Shown here piece after piece: positions 1 through 12,001 of a DNA stretch of 64,000 nucleotides (positions are counted from its first letter, which is position 1; every line of letters begins with the position of its first letter). Under the pieces are notes generated by a model. That model saw only the letters and a program-made list of their open reading frames with translations, searched no databases and was not told the origin of the DNA. The position numbers were made by a program, and so were the translations under genes. Source of the DNA: Pleodorina starrii (Eukaryota > Chlorophyta > Chlorophyceae > Chlamydomonadales > Volvocaceae); NCBI GenBank assembly GCA_030267565.1, contig BRXU01000007.1, forward strand, positions 434,001-498,000, given 5' to 3'.

Positions 1-293
1 GAAGATGCTCCCAGCGCACCTCCATCGCACCACGCCTCCTTGCCTCCACGTCTCCCTCCAGGGTGCTGCACTACTGCTGTGTGTCATACCCCGCAGAACC
101 CTTCGCGACACCACCAGGCCTTGCAAGCGGCGAGTAGTAGTGATGCCGTCGCCTGCATTGCTGCATTTCGCCGTGCCCTCTCCCCCGCCCCGCCCCACCC
201 CACGGGTTTCTTCCTGCCAAGCAAAGCATACCGGTCTCCAACCCAACGCTCTTGCCTGATGCGGGCCCCCGGCGTTGACGACTACACATACAG
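1..293 (+). other. Presumed intron of the 5'-truncated CAP gene
   Basis: No conserved coding sequence was seen in this stretch. It ends in an acceptor (tacag) directly before a CAP-domain exon, so it is most simply the intron that separates the HFTQ exon, outside the window, from the exon at 294. Open frames here are low-complexity and lack CAP motifs. Confidence 0.55.
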
Positions 294-1546
294 GTGTGGA
301 GGAACAGCTCAGCGATGGGCTGCGGCGTGGCGGTTTCGGAGGCGCCGCTGCGCTTTCCCTCGGGGACCATCCACACCGGCGGCTGCAAGGTGGTAGTGTG
401 CAGGTGGGGGCGTGGCGGCGTCGGGCCGGTGGCGACGGCGCCTGCTGGGGGATGTATGTATGCGGGATACCGTGTTTGTTTGCTGGCAGATAGGCAGCAT
501 CTGCCCTGTGTGAGCGACGCTGCTTTGGTTTCAGCTGAATCGTTGGTTTCGGGGCTCTGCGCGTCTTCCTCCCTTATGGTTGGTGGGTGGTGAAAGCTGG
601 TGGGTGGCGCGCATCTCCCATAATGTTCCAACCGCATGACTGCCTCCCTCCATGTCCATCTGCGGGCGAAAAATGGAGGATACATCCGAAAAAAATGGTC
701 AAACCTGGGTTTCGTTCCCCCGTTCAGGTACTTCCCGGCGGGCAATGTCCCAGACAACCAGCACTTCCGCGAAAACGGTGGGTGGACGGGCAGATGGATG
801 GGTGGGTGCTGGGTGGGCAGCTGGGCACCGGGAGCGCCAGTCCGCAACGTAGTTGGTGTGGAACAAAGTCGATCAAGGGTGCGTCAGCCGAATATCGTAG
901 CGCGGGCACCCGGACGCAAGGGGCGGGACGAAGGGGCGGGGCGTAGGGGCGGGGGGCGGGGATCTAATGAGATTAAACGCAGGGAAATCAGCGAGGTGAA
1001 CTCCGGGCGGGTGACACACGGAGGCGGCGGGGGTTGGTTGGACTAGAAGTTCCTTCCCCCCGTCGCACGCAGCGGGGGGCTGGTCCCAGCAGCCGCCAGG
1101 CTCCTTGTCCACGACATGGCGGGCGGCCGTGCAGCTGTACGGTAGTACGGCACCCTGCATGCAGACGAAAGCCCAAGCACGTGCACATGACACGAGGATG
1201 CGCCCGTCGCAGCTGCGCTGCCCTCTTGGCGTCCTGGGTGGCGCTCGTCCATTCGTGCCGGGCGTGGCATCTATCTACATACCTATCTATCCATGCCGGC
1301 TTACGTTTATAATGCGGAAATAATGCGCTAAGCGGATTCAGAGCCGCGGCTGCAGCTGCAAATGCACTACCAGGCGGACATCTTCAAGCCCGTTGATAGC
1401 CCGTTCGTTCATCGCCAGCACCGCATCCAGCACCGCACACCGATTGGGAACCCATTGCTGACCCCCATTCCCGCCCGTGCATATGCCCCTTCCCTCTCCC
1501 TTCCCTCTGCCCACCAGTCCTGGCGCCATTCCCGCCGCCTCCGTGA
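294..1546 (+). CDS. CAP/SCP/PR-1-like secreted protein, 3' end only
   Basis: This is the 3' part of a CAP-superfamily gene whose 5' exons lie left of the window. Proposed exons are 294-403, 728-777 and 1518-1546. The first encodes the tryptophan that follows the HFTQ motif, then a G-C-G core and the beginning of the CAP2 signature (KVVVC). The second completes it (R-Y-F-P-A-G-N-V). The third gives a short proline-rich tail (VLAPFPPPP) and a TGA. Phases join as 2 then 1 and match the paralogues downstream. The intron at 404-727 splits the CAP2 signature and is absent from the three paralogues. The first two exons are well supported. The last is chosen from acceptor quality, phase and resemblance to the tail of the gene ending at 23279. 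Function is inferred as extracellular or cell-wall; the substrate is unknown. Confidence 0.7.
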
Positions 1547-3118
1547 ACTCACTGAACCAGCCCAGGGCGATCGGGGACGCATACGTACAGAGGGCGCGCG
1601 GTAAAGCCGTTCTACTGTCATGCAAGGCACTACCGGTATGTACTACAAAGGTGCCCTGCAGTCTGTCTGTTCCAGGGGGTGTCCTGGTTGGTCGACGCAT
1701 CCCCCCTGACTGGTCTTCATACCACTGCTGTGGCTCTTCATCCCTCTGCCATCCGGGGTTGCCCCCAAGCCTGGCTGTGGTTCCGGTTTGATGCTGTGGT
1801 CCGGAGCTTGGGCGCGCTTTCCGCGGGTTGATTGGGCTTCAGCCGCAACGGTGTCATCAGGTGCGATGTGTAGCTTACCGCCGGCAGGTGATCCTCTCGT
1901 GTGCGATGGCAAAACTGCTCATTCAAATTCTTTGCGTAATTTTTTACGATGTTATATGATATGCTAGGCCGCGACGCGCGGACCTACCAGTCCTCCTTTC
2001 CCAAGGTTGGCGTACCGTATTAGGGGGTTTAGACGGAGTGTTTCCGTCCGCACGGCGGATCCGATCCGCGCGCCGACGCTCGATAGCTAGCGTCATCCGA
2101 GTCGGCACCCGCGCATGGGGCGATGAACATGCATCCAGTTTGGAGATCTCTGCTATGCGGCATCGATGGGTTGTGTGGATTTGGTGGTGCGGGTGCGGGT
2201 GTGGGTGTGGTGCCAGGAGCTAGCTCCGAAGCCCTGCGGGCAGCGCCGCGCGCGGCAGCGAGCGCCTCCAAGCACCAAAGACCCAGCAGCGCACCGATTG
2301 TACTGCCTCGAACTGTGCGTGTGGGGCGCACAGTGCGTGCAGGATAGACGTGCCTTCGACCGCGGGCTCAAAATGAACTGCGGTGGATGCTGAGTTCCGG
2401 GTTAGTGAGTTAGTGAGTTAGTTGTGGTAGTGGTAGCAATGCATTAAGTCTTGCATAATGGGACCTTCAAAAGTGTGTTTGACGTGTTTGACCAGGATTC
2501 CCCCGCGGCTCAGCTCGGGGATGCCGATAGTGGTTGTTTGAAAGGTAACGCCTCGGGTGGGCTCGCTGGGGGCGAAGTGGGCATGCGGATGACGGCGTGC
2601 GATATTGGGTTGCAGTTTGGCGGGGCGGGCGTTGCATCATGCGCGCGGACTTGCAACCTCCACGACAGTCTTCCTGGGCGGGCATCCAGGCAGGTGGGCA
2701 AGCATGGCTTATGGCTGATATCTAGGGGTGTCCTGGTTGGCACGCACCTCCGCTTATATCTACTAGAGTGAACGGTCTTTATTCCTGTACGTGTTGTGGA
2801 TGCTTGCTGTCTGGGGGGTTAGTTGCCCCTAGGTGTGGCTGTTCCGGGTCGTGTCCTATTTAGGCAGGGTCGCTTAATTAGGCCCGCCCATCCGCGTTTT
2901 GGGGAATCGATGTGCTGCGACAGACGGAGTCAGGCGCGGCTCGCGCCGGCGGTCCTTAGCACAGGGTCCACAGTAGAACGCTTTACTAATGTGGGCAGGC
3001 TGGCGTTTGAACAGGCAAGGTTGAGGTGCTTATCGAGGAAGCTGCAATGCGGAGCGGGCTGCTGTTTGTTACAGTGGGCTTCAGATCCTCGTTCGACTGG
3101 GGGAGCCACTGGGAGCTG

Positions 3119-3190
3119 GCCAGGGCGCCAGTGGGCCAGGGGGCCAGCGGGCCAGGGCGCCAGTGGGCCAGGGGGCCAGTGGGCCCCGTG
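3119..3190. repeat. GC-rich tandem repeat (GGGCCAGGGxGCCAGx units)
   Basis: About four units of 17-19 bp, each carrying GGCCAG and alternating GGGCGCCAGT with GGGGGCCAG(C/T), follow one another directly. No coding or RNA role is visible. Confidence 0.8.
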
Positions 3191-4210
3191 CTCCAGGCGT
3201 GCCGCTTGCTTGCGTACGTCGATAGAAACGCTTTATGAAGCCCGGCGGCTGTTCGCAAGGGGGCCAGGGCGGCCGTCGGCGGAGCATGTCTGGACAAAGC
3301 CCGCCCTTTTCGTGTGTCGACAAGGCCCCGAAGGGCAATGCTCGCGGAGGCGGCGGCGGCCGCTCCTAGGTCCTAGCTAGCAGCGCCGGAAGGCTGTTGT
3401 TGTTGTTGATGTTGCAGGGGTGCTCCAGGGTCCAGACCCTGGTAGTTTCAGGTAGTATACGTAGGGCCGGAAGGTGCCAAGGCGGGCGGGAGTTGTTGTT
3501 TGTATGTGGTGATTGTTGAGGCTGTTACAGTGGGCTCCCACTCTCCGGAGGCGCGGATACGGCCCAGCCGGCGATGTGTTGGTAGGTTTAGGGAGGCGCA
3601 GTGGTTTGGTGGTTGCTCGGCTACCGGTCTCTGCCCCTCAGCAGTGGGCGCGGAGCCGCAGGAGCGGAAGTTGGATGTGTCAGGCGCCTACGTATGCTGG
3701 CTCGCGACAACACCAACACCGGGCGCCTACCTTTGTCACAGAGGGTCACAGATCACGTGGCGGAGAGCGCTACATGGGTTCCTGGGTTTCGGGGCTGAGT
3801 GACATGCGAAAGAACGAACGAGTGGACGAATGGACGAAGTATCTTGGCCCGTGGAACCCGTTCGGGATGCATGTAATGGTGCGGCAATGGATGCAGTTGG
3901 CTAGTGTCTAGATGAGGCGAGGATGGATAAGAGGGCGTAGGGGACTGGGGAGGGAGGGGCACCATGTCATTCCTGCGGCGCAGGTGGGCACTGGGCAGGA
4001 GCTTGCTTAACGAGCAACGGTGATGACACGACGTGTTTAAATTGGACTGTGGTACTTCAAAGGGCGCCCCGTTCGCTTCATTCGTTCGCAAAGGCATTAC
4101 TTCCTTTCGTTCGTGTGTTCGTGAAATTTGTTCAAACTTCAAACCTTAAAACAAACAGCTAAACAGTAGCTGTACTGGATGGTTTCATGGTTTTATTTGG
4201 CCAGGGGTGT

Positions 4211-4227
4211 CGGCTTCGTCGAAGCCG
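4211..4227. repeat. Perfect hairpin (CGGCTTC/GAAGCCG), first of two copies
   Basis: An inverted repeat of seven bases around a 3-base loop, followed by GGAAAAAGGGCGGG. The same hairpin plus tail recurs at 4471-4487 with changes confined mostly to the loop, so the unit was duplicated about 260 bp apart. Possibly a degenerate non-autonomous element end; no RNA gene is claimed. Confidence 0.7.
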
Positions 4228-4470
4228 GAAAAAGGGCGGGCCCTCGCTACATACGTACGGGCCGGTTACTGAAGTAGAGCACGAGTTACAACTGCTGGGC
4301 TGACGTCGCGTGCGTTCCTTGGACTCAGTCGGCGCAGTGCAGGCGTATGTGCTTCGACGTGTTCATCATTTAGTGCCGAGACGCAGTCGCAAGCGTCGGC
4401 CACGTACTCACGAAAGGAACCGCCCGCTTCGCGAGCGGATGCCATGCGATTTGCGACAAGGGGTTGGTGT

Positions 4471-4487
4471 CGGCTTCCTTGAAGCCG
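4471..4487. repeat. Second copy of the 4211 hairpin
   Basis: Near-identical stem to 4211-4227 (loop changed from CGTCG to CCTTG) with the same GGAAAAAGGGCGGG tail. It is followed at 4553-4597 and 4733-4777 by another direct repeat with the core CAGCCAGAGCTTTAT. Confidence 0.7.
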
Positions 4488-5564
4488 GAAAAAGGGCGGG
4501 GCCCCGTTCAATCCGTACGGGTTAAGTTGAGTGCGAAGGCGAAAGTGTGGACAGTCCTGCTGATATATAGCCAGAGCTTTATCCCCGAAATGCCTGCTTG
4601 CGGAGTCGTCAGCAAGGCCTGCCGGCGCCGCGCGAATCACGTCATCCCGCCGGGTGCATGAGCGCATGGATCGAAATACGGCATCATTTCCAAAGCGAGC
4701 GGCGAGGGCGTCAAGTGTGAGAGTGTCCTGAAAGTCCTGCTGATAGACAGCCAGAGCTTTATATCCGAAATGCCTGCGGCTTGAGCAATCCACCCATGTT
4801 CAGCATCGCGCTCCGTCTCGGCACTGTGCAACTCTTCCCGCGAGCGCATTGGCTTAAGTAACATGACAGTAGACGTGGAGTGTATCATTCACATATCACG
4901 CAGGCTGACTTGCCAATAGAAGGACAGCGGAACTGTTTGCGAGGGTCGCGACGACGTGCAGTTACCGACGAGAGTGCACAGGCTTCGCTACCGAGGTATC
5001 CACCGTATCGTAGAGCAGGCTTGACAACTTTAACATTAGGACAGGACTGTAGAAGTCCCCTAGGTTGTCGGGCGGCCCGCAGAAGAGCGCCGCCGCATCG
5101 TGCGTGCATTGGCGGCTTGGCGTCCAACAACCAACAGTTTGCCCCTCATGGTTTGCTCCTTGCAACCTTTGTAATAGTAATATGCGTCAAGACGATCGGA
5201 CCGGCTAGCAGAGCTGCTGTGGTGTGGTCGCGGGAAGAATGTTCGCAATGCAAACATAGTTGGTTGCTTGCCGAAACGAAGATTCATTTCACGCCGTCAT
5301 GTCAGAATTCCACTTTAAGGAACGATGAATCTTCTGGAATTAATTATAGGCCGAGAGGTGTTGGTTTGACCTCGGCCTCGGTCCATGGAGACTGCCAAAC
5401 TGGTTTGTACTCATGCGATGTTGGGTTCCAATAATAAATTTACCGTGCAATAAAGAATGTAATCTTTTACTTATGCAGACTTTCCGTTGGCCGAAAGTCT
5501 GCACTTGTCCAATTACTTCCATCCCAGATCCCAGAACCCAGACACGGACATGGGCAATCCTACA

Positions 5565-5605
5565 GGGCGGGGCCCCCCTGGGCGCTTCGCGCTGGGGCCC
5601 CGCCC
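5565..5605. repeat. GC-rich hairpin of a short dispersed repeat
   Basis: Perfect 12-bp arms (GGGCGGGGCCCC and its complement) enclose CCTGGGCGCTTCGCGCT. The element is preceded by GGGCAATnCTACA and followed by an A-run. A degenerate relative with the same flanks lies at 6487-6523, and the sequence 50-200 bp upstream (5353-5420 versus 6301-6360) is also shared, so the hairpin belongs to a larger duplicated segment. Confidence 0.7.
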
Positions 5606-6544
5606 AAAAAAACCGTGTGCATGACGAGTCCGAGTCGTCGCTACGGTTAACCGCCAACTGACGGGCGCGTCTCACCGATGTAGCCGCGTTAAGAGGACAG
5701 GCTTGTGTGAGTGAGGCAAGCAAGTAAATTTCACGATGGGCTTGGATGCATAGCGGAGAAGCGACATGAACAAAGGTCGCCGACGGTCAGCATCATCATC
5801 GACGAGAACGCAAAATAAATACTGGTCTGCTACTATACTATCGCGCTGAACGTCGTTATTCGATCAAATTTAGCGGCATTCTATACTGTACAGCGCGCCC
5901 CACAGCAGACAGCATCGTCAATTCGTCATCGAGTAGTGTAACCCCTCGAAGGCCGCCATTGTTGGCTAATTTCAATTGCATGAATGTTCATTATGTAAAC
6001 TACCGAAGCGCTATTCAACGTGGAGCACAAAGTCGCCGGCCCGGCAAGCTGCGCCATGTTTGTGGGAAGATGGTCCTCCATACGGACGTTCTGCCTATCC
6101 TTATGCGCTATTGCATCAGTATCTATGTTTTAAAACCCTGGAAGCTTATATATTAGAAGCCGGCGCAACAGGCCTACAGGCGCTGGTGTGACTGCGAACT
6201 TGCTTGGTCAAATCTCATTCGGGAGATGGTCGGTAAACGTAGTTGATCAAGTTAACACTCAGAAACAAGGCACATTTTGGAGTCAAATTTTACTCTAGAA
6301 GCGTTGAGATGACCTTGACCTCGGTCAGTGGAGACCGCCAAACTTGTTTGTACTCATGTGTACTCATATGCCTTGCCATATACATCTCTTTCAAAGCTAC
6401 CAATAGTGTGTTTCATCGGGGCGAGATCATATGTTTAGTCGTTATACGCGCACACACAGACAAGGGCAATACTACCAGATACTACAGGGCGGGGCCCGAG
6501 GAGCTTCGCGTTGTGGTCCCGCCAAAATACTTCATAGTGTGCAG

Positions 6545-7280
6545 CCGCGGCAAGCAAGGCTTGCCTGTGGCATAGTAAAATGGAAGGCGGCTTTTTTGCT
6601 CCCCGGCGTCGCTTGCGCTCTGCCCGACCCGTCGTAGCTTTGCGAGTATGTTCTTTTAAAGCACCTTTGAGAAATTTGCTCCATTCTTCTTGACGGAGTC
6701 TGGCGCCCACTGTATCAACCAAGCACACAAACTTAAGACTCAGCATTATGCACGGGAAAGGAAGCATGCGAGCAGCTTTTGGTGATCCACTTATCTTTGC
6801 TGCCTGCCCGCCTTGTCTGACAAAAGTACCGGGAATGTGCGCCCCAGGTAGGAAGCGGAACCGTTGCCGGTAGCCAAATCGTACACGAACCTACCTGCAC
6901 CCTCCCCCAGCGGCATATTTTGGAAGGGCAATTGTTCCGCTAGAATTGCTTCATAAACAGGAGCATGAATGAATAATTCAAGTAGGAAGCGGAACGGTTG
7001 CGAGCGTCCCAAGACGAAGCGAAACCGTACGGGGACCTACCTGCACCCACCTCAAGCGGTCAAAAAGCTATGTAGGGTTCACTATAGTGAACCCTCCATA
7101 GCAAGCCAAGGCCACAGCGCACGGAATTTCAAAATTTAACCATCCGTAGCGAACAGCCTTGATAAGCCAACATTGGTGCGCTTTGTCTGTGAGTCTGTGA
7201 GGCGGGAATCGGCGTCGCTTTTGCAGCCCCAACCGGCAACCAAAGCATTCCGAGGGAAGTGGTACAACACACGGTGCCGG
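6545..7280 (+). promoter_or_regulatory. Duplicated upstream (promoter-side) block of the one-CAP gene
   Basis: This block is recognisably related to 11350-12001 and 18770-19441, which lie directly 5' of the other two complete CAP genes. Shared landmarks in order are a GCAGCTTTTGGTGATCCACT segment, the motif AAGTAGGAAGCGGAACCGTT, a CTACCTGC(A/G)CCCACCTCAAGCGG segment and a stretch ending close to the ATG in ACGGTGCCGGATG. Since the similarity reaches the start codon, promoter and 5' UTR were copied together with the gene. No TATA box can be assigned with confidence. Confidence 0.6.
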
Positions 7281-9717
7281 ATGTCGCGACCGTCGCGACT
7301 CGGCCTGGCCGCCCTCGCTGCCGTGGTGCTCATCAGTTTGGTCATCTCGCAGCAAGCGACAGCTCAAGAGGATGACACCCTTCACGGCCGTGAGTTCGAT
7401 AAGCTCTAAAGTCTAAAATCCTTGTTAATGAGTGAGTAAATACCAGCAAACCTCCAATTACGACCGACGCTATGCGCCGCTTCGTGTTGTTCCGTTGACC
7501 CGTTTAGGACGCCTGAATGCCAAGACGCCCAAGCCGCCGAAGCCGCCAAAGTCGCCCAAGTTTTCGAAGGCGGTTTCTGAACCACCCAAGAAGCCACCTC
7601 CGTTGCGGCGGTCTCCCCCGCCGCTCCGCTCCCCACCACCGCCACCGCCGCGGCAGTCCCCGCCACCTCCACCGCCGCAGCGGCCGCCACCCATCCCCAG
7701 CATCCCAAGTAGGTTTCCATGTGTTTTTATGTGCGTTTCTGTTTTATCCTTTCACCTTCGTGTCTTTTTCGTTTTCTTTTTTGCGCGTTAAGAAATTTAA
7801 GAACAACAGCAGAAGCAAGCTGCTGGCCTGAGCAAGCTTGCTGAGGGGTTGTGTGGGTCGTAGTGGGGCAGAACCAACCGCCCAGACACCCACCCGACCC
7901 CCCCATCATCTTTCGCGTACACCCACCACCTCCCTCCCGCCTGCATGCCCACTTGTAAGCAGGATCTGGGGAACAGGTCACCCCCACAAATCGGGCCGCA
8001 TCACCGCATATTTGCATTCCATCGTCTCGCCTGCACGATAGCGCACAGCGCCCCCAATCTGCAGCACCACACCTTGGGCTGCTGCACTGCACCGGGCATA
8101 CACGTGTGGCTCAATCGCCACGCACCTTCGCGCGCTCTGGAATGCGGCGTAATGCGCCATGTAATACCCGGGGAGGGTTGACTGTGTGAGAAGGTGACAA
8201 GATATGCGTGCATGCGTGTGTGTATGTGTGCGTGACTGTGTGTGCTTCCGCCTCGCCGCTTTGACTGCCTCGGTGGCCTGGTATATACCGCCCCAACTGG
8301 GCCCCAGTGCAGCTTGCTCGAAATGGACGACACGGCAATGGTCCTCCGCCGCACAGCGCATGACACCCCGACCCGGGTTAGCTGCTGCCCGTGCTGCCCG
8401 TGCTGCCCGTGCTGCCCGTGCTGCCCGTGCTGCCCGTAAAAGCACAACAGCGCCCCTACCTCGCGCCTTGCCGATATGCCCACCCGGCCCCGCCCCTCGT
8501 CCCGCACTAAACCGCCTTGCTGTGCCGTGCTGTGGGCAGGCCGTTGCCCCGACGCCCCGGACATCGTGTCCCGCCACAACGCCTACCGGGCATTGCACCA
8601 GGCGCAGCCGCTCGTCTGGGACGACGCCCTGGCTGCGCGGGCACAGGCCTGGGCGGCCCGCAACGCGGCGGCGGGTTGCTCCCAGGAGCATGACTGGAGT
8701 GTCTATACGGGGGAGAACATCCTCGTGAAGACCGAGTACCCGAAGCCCGATAGCATTTGCGCGGTTGCAGTTGACGGATGGTACTCTGAGGTTGACGGTT
8801 TCAATTTTAACACGGACAAGCTGCTCACGACCAACCGATGGACCGGCGCGTTCCACTTCACGCAGCTGGTGGGTTGACAGTTGGCGGTTGGCGCGTTGTC
8901 CGTCTAGGTTGGTGGCATGGTGGGTGGTGGGATTAGTATTTGACCGGCTGCCAACATACGTCTGACCCCCTTTTAACGGCTGACGGTTCTTCCGATAGCG
9001 CTCGTTCTAGCAAGCTTACATCTCCATGTTTCCGTGCTTTTGACCTCTCCCCCCCCAATCCCGACCGCCCGACCGGATGAGCAGATATGGAACGGCTCCA
9101 CCACAATTGGCTGCGGGGTGGCAAATGCAGACGTGGAAATTGACTTTGGCCGATTCACCAGAATTGGCGGCTGCAAGGTCATCGTGTGTCGTTACATGGC
9201 GCCCGGCAATGTGGCCACCGATGAAGAGTTCCGACGGAACGGTGCGTGGGTTGGGGCTTGGGGGCACGCGGGTGTATGCGCGGGCGTGTGATTCGACGTG
9301 GTGGCTTCAGCAGCCGTTTATGCTCCGGCGGAAGGTGAAGCCCGGGAGCAGCGATGGATGGACGGCCAGTCGGGCAGGCAAGCGCAGGAAGTAGTGTGGA
9401 TGTGGTAAACGGAGATTTCACGCGGCGGGATGCACTGTAGTATAGATACCTTACCAGCAGGGCAAAAGCCTGCGGGGGATGGAAGGCATGTTGCGTGTGT
9501 TTCGCAGCGACGGGTTTGCACCTGTACACGGCATATAATCACGACACACGCACGGAAGGCCTCAAAGCTTCGATGCCCCCAACGTGACCCACCGCTTCCG
9601 CCTGCAGTGTTCGATATTGCAAGACCGCCGCCGCCTCCGTCGCGCTCGCCACCGCGATTATCGCCCCCGCCGCCGCCGCTTCGGAGTCCCCCGCCGCCGC
9701 GGCGGGGCCTCTGGTAG
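7281..9717 (+). CDS. Secreted CAP (SCP/PR-1) protein, single CAP domain
   Basis: Five exons: 7281-7389, 7508-7708, 8540-8868, 9085-9241 and 9608-9717, in continuous phase for 301 aa. Residues 1-30 form a signal peptide (SRLGLAALAAVVLISLVIS, then QQATAQ). Residues about 37-103 are a Lys/Pro then SPPP-type hydroxyproline-rich hinge. Residues about 104-265 are the CAP domain with RHNAYR, GENI, FHFTQ and the CAP2 signature VIVCRYMAPGNV; a short SPPP tail ends at TAG. The CAP1 signature is split by a phase-0 intron between FTQL and IW. CAP proteins are typically extracellular and may bind sterols or act in walls and defence; a matrix role in this alga is inferred. The start is set by the signal peptide and by identity with the two following paralogues. 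The boundary at 8540 follows an AG acceptor with matching phase. Confidence 0.85.
8381..8437. repeat. Nine-bp tandem repeat (TGCTGCCCG)n in a CAP intron
   Basis: About six perfect copies lie inside the intron at 7709-8539. The equivalent introns of the three-CAP gene carry degenerate GCTGCTGC tracts instead, so the array expanded after duplication. Confidence 0.85.
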
Positions 9718-12001
9718 TGAAACACGCGAGGAGCTGCCGTGTATCGAGGATCGACGTCGTACATAGGAATGAGAGTATTGGAATAAAATCTTTGACACAC
9801 ACATACACGCGCTTGCGAGTTGACCGTGTGAGTGACGAGGCCGTTGCTCGTTGGTGCCGTACGTCACTGGTTCGAATCTGCCTGTGCATAAAACAGAATG
9901 CAGGGTGACGGCAACCCAATTGACGATACCTAATGAAAAGCCACCAACTGCGGCAAATTTTTGATATTCCTATCTTATTGATGCATTACCCTTATACGGG
10001 GTTTACCTTGTTCCAGCAGTCGAAGGAACGGTAACGGTAAGTCGGCATGATGGCCGTATGGCGGTATGGCGGTATGGGGGCGTTGTCAGCATGATGCGTA
10101 TTTCGCTATGCCAAGCCAACACATGCGGGCATTTTCTTTGATTTACCAGTACTTCATGCGGGCTCATAATGCGCGGGTGTGCGTGAGACGTGCACTCATT
10201 CTACTTGCTCGCTTGGCAAGGCTGGATCTGCAGGATATAATTGATCTTTTCGCAAAGGACGTCATACATAGGTGATCAAATGACGCGCTGCATGTGCATC
10301 GAACTGAGCGTATTTTGGGTGCTTGGTGGGAGGTTGGGTGACGCAACGGCTGTCCCTGCCTATGGCTGTGAGACGGATTCTCACCTTAAAACGTAGTAAA
10401 ATTATTCTTTCTTAATTTACAATGAGGAAATTCCGCAAGGGTTGTGTACTTGTGTTTCAATCTTAGCAATCTATGGATCCAATCTTAGATCCGATCGAGT
10501 CAGTTGCTTTCAGTTGGTTCTCACGTGAGCGAGCGAGACATGGGATTAATTAATTACAGAGGAGCTGGATAACAGCTACATAGTGCGATCGCACTACTCT
10601 GTGGGTCTAATGTTCAATAGAACATCTAGACCAGGCCACTAACCAAATCACCGGCGAAATCGCCTCATTGGATAGGGATCCCATGCTGGGAAATGAATGT
10701 CTTCGACTACGTGTGCCAATTCCGATTCCCTGAAACAAATCGGTAACCAGGCTAACTTGGGATGTACCGATTTCAAGGTGGTGCCTGACTGAGTTTGTCC
10801 TTGGATTTTGGGCTATGCCCGCAGAGTCGTTACTTTCCGTTCGGAGAAGCTGCTGTTCCGCCCCTTGTGCAACAAAATTCAAGTCAATGTACCGTAAGCC
10901 TTTGTTCTGGTTCAATGAATTGCGTCCAACCGCAGACGCCTTCCCTTTCCACATGGCTGCATGAAGACATCCGAAAGCTGCAAACATCCGGACCCGTTTG
11001 TTCGCGAGCGAGTCGTCAGGGGTTCGTTCGCGACGACCCAATTTCAGAACGGCGTCGGCACTTTTATCTTTTATGACTAACTTAGCCCCTGGTGCCCGTA
11101 ATGTGGGTCGGTGTGATTGGTAGATGTTGTCGTTGGATGTTGTCGTTACTGAATACAATGCGTCGTATGCAGAATCGTTGTTCAGGCACAATTCAGTTTT
11201 AAATTCTCTATAAGCTTCAGTAATTGTATTCACGCGAGGTCGCTTCTATGTGTCAAATCGTTATACGCTCTGCCGTAATCCTTGCATTCTAACAAGTATC
11301 TGGTCAGCTGTATATCGTTTCGGTTTTGAAGACATAATAGTGTATAGCTGCCGTCGCAGGGGTTGCGACTAGCTTGCCTATGGCTTAGTAAAAGAGAAGT
11401 TAGCGCTTACGTACCTTGCCCTCTATCCAGCACGTCTCGGATTTGCTAATATGTTAGTTATGCGCAACCACAGACCATAGATTATGCGATGCACGGGAGA
11501 GGAACCACGCGAGCAGCTTTTGATGATCCACTTATCTTCATTGCCTAACTGCCTTGACCGGCCAACGACGTCCTTCTAACAGCGGCTCCGCCGACGCCAT
11601 CGACTATTCTTTTAGGTTTGCCTGTAACGTAACAGGCGCTTGTTGTGGTTTTTTAAATATTAAAAAACCACAACAATCGCCTGTTACGATAAACGTTACC
11701 AAGAATGAGCTTTCCAAGTAGGAAGCGCAACCGTTGCAAGCATTTCAAGACGAAGCGAAACCGTACGGGTCTCTACCTGCACCCTCCTCAAGCGGCTAAA
11801 CATAAACACTCCAAAGCACGCCAAAGCCACAGCGCGGCTATCTCCATCTGTCTATAGCGAATAGTCTTGACGTTAGTAAGCCAGCATCGCTTCGCTTTGG
11901 CTGTGTATTCGTCAGGCGGCAGTCCTGATTGTGCGTCGCTTCGGCGGCCCTCGCCGGCAACCAAAGCCCTCCAAGGGAAGTGGTAGAACACACGGTGCCG
12001 G
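9718..12001. other. Intergenic region between CAP genes
   Basis: No conserved protein was recognised. Base composition drops towards AT between 10.4 and 11.3 kb. A 208-codon minus-strand frame (10607-11233) has no recognisable domain, and part of it overlaps sequence shared with 18459-18720, so it is treated as a repeat rather than a gene. From about 11350 the sequence is the duplicated block that precedes each complete CAP gene, and it contains the hairpin at 11629-11687. Confidence 0.5.
11629..11687. repeat. Near-perfect 28-bp-arm hairpin upstream of the three-CAP gene
   Basis: Arms 11629-11656 and 11660-11687 pair along 28 bp with one mismatch (C/T) around a 3-base loop. The stem runs GTAACAGGCG, a mismatch, TTGTTGTGG, then TTTTTTAA. 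A decayed form of the outer part (TTGCCTGTAC...AACAGGC) occurs at the equivalent place upstream of the last CAP gene near 19040. A small foldback element or a small-RNA precursor are both possible. Confidence 0.85.

Larger units (their letters stand above)
1547..7280. other. Intergenic region with degenerate repeats, no convincing gene
   Basis: Nothing with a recognisable family was found over 5.7 kb. Visible structure is repetitive: an 18-bp-type GC-rich tandem array near 3119-3190, duplicated hairpin segments at 4206-4250 and 4464-4505, duplicated 45-bp segments at 4553 and 4733, and paired repeats at 5353/6301 and 5565/6487. The last 0.7 kb resembles sequence upstream of the other two complete CAP genes. 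A 175-codon minus-strand frame at 4266-4793 contains its own internal repeat because of the DNA duplication and is not called as a gene. Confidence 0.5.

Noticed and set aside
71..847. Long minus-strand open frame over the 5' end
   Set aside because: It runs antisense to CAP exons and is low in complexity; the CAP signatures on the + strand explain the sequence.
4266..4793. 175-codon minus-strand frame with an internal repeat
   Set aside because: The repeated peptide follows from duplicated DNA; no family resemblance, and it spans hairpin repeats.
8381..8437. CRISPR-like array of short repeats
   Set aside because: Units are 9 bp and directly adjacent without spacers; a simple tandem repeat in a nuclear intron.
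9845..9900. tRNA-like TGGTTCGAATC box
   Set aside because: The B-box-like core is present but the T-stem does not pair and no other tRNA arms can be built.
10607..11233. 208-codon minus-strand frame
   Set aside because: No recognisable domain; partly inside a degenerate repeat shared with 18459-18720; composition does not look coding.
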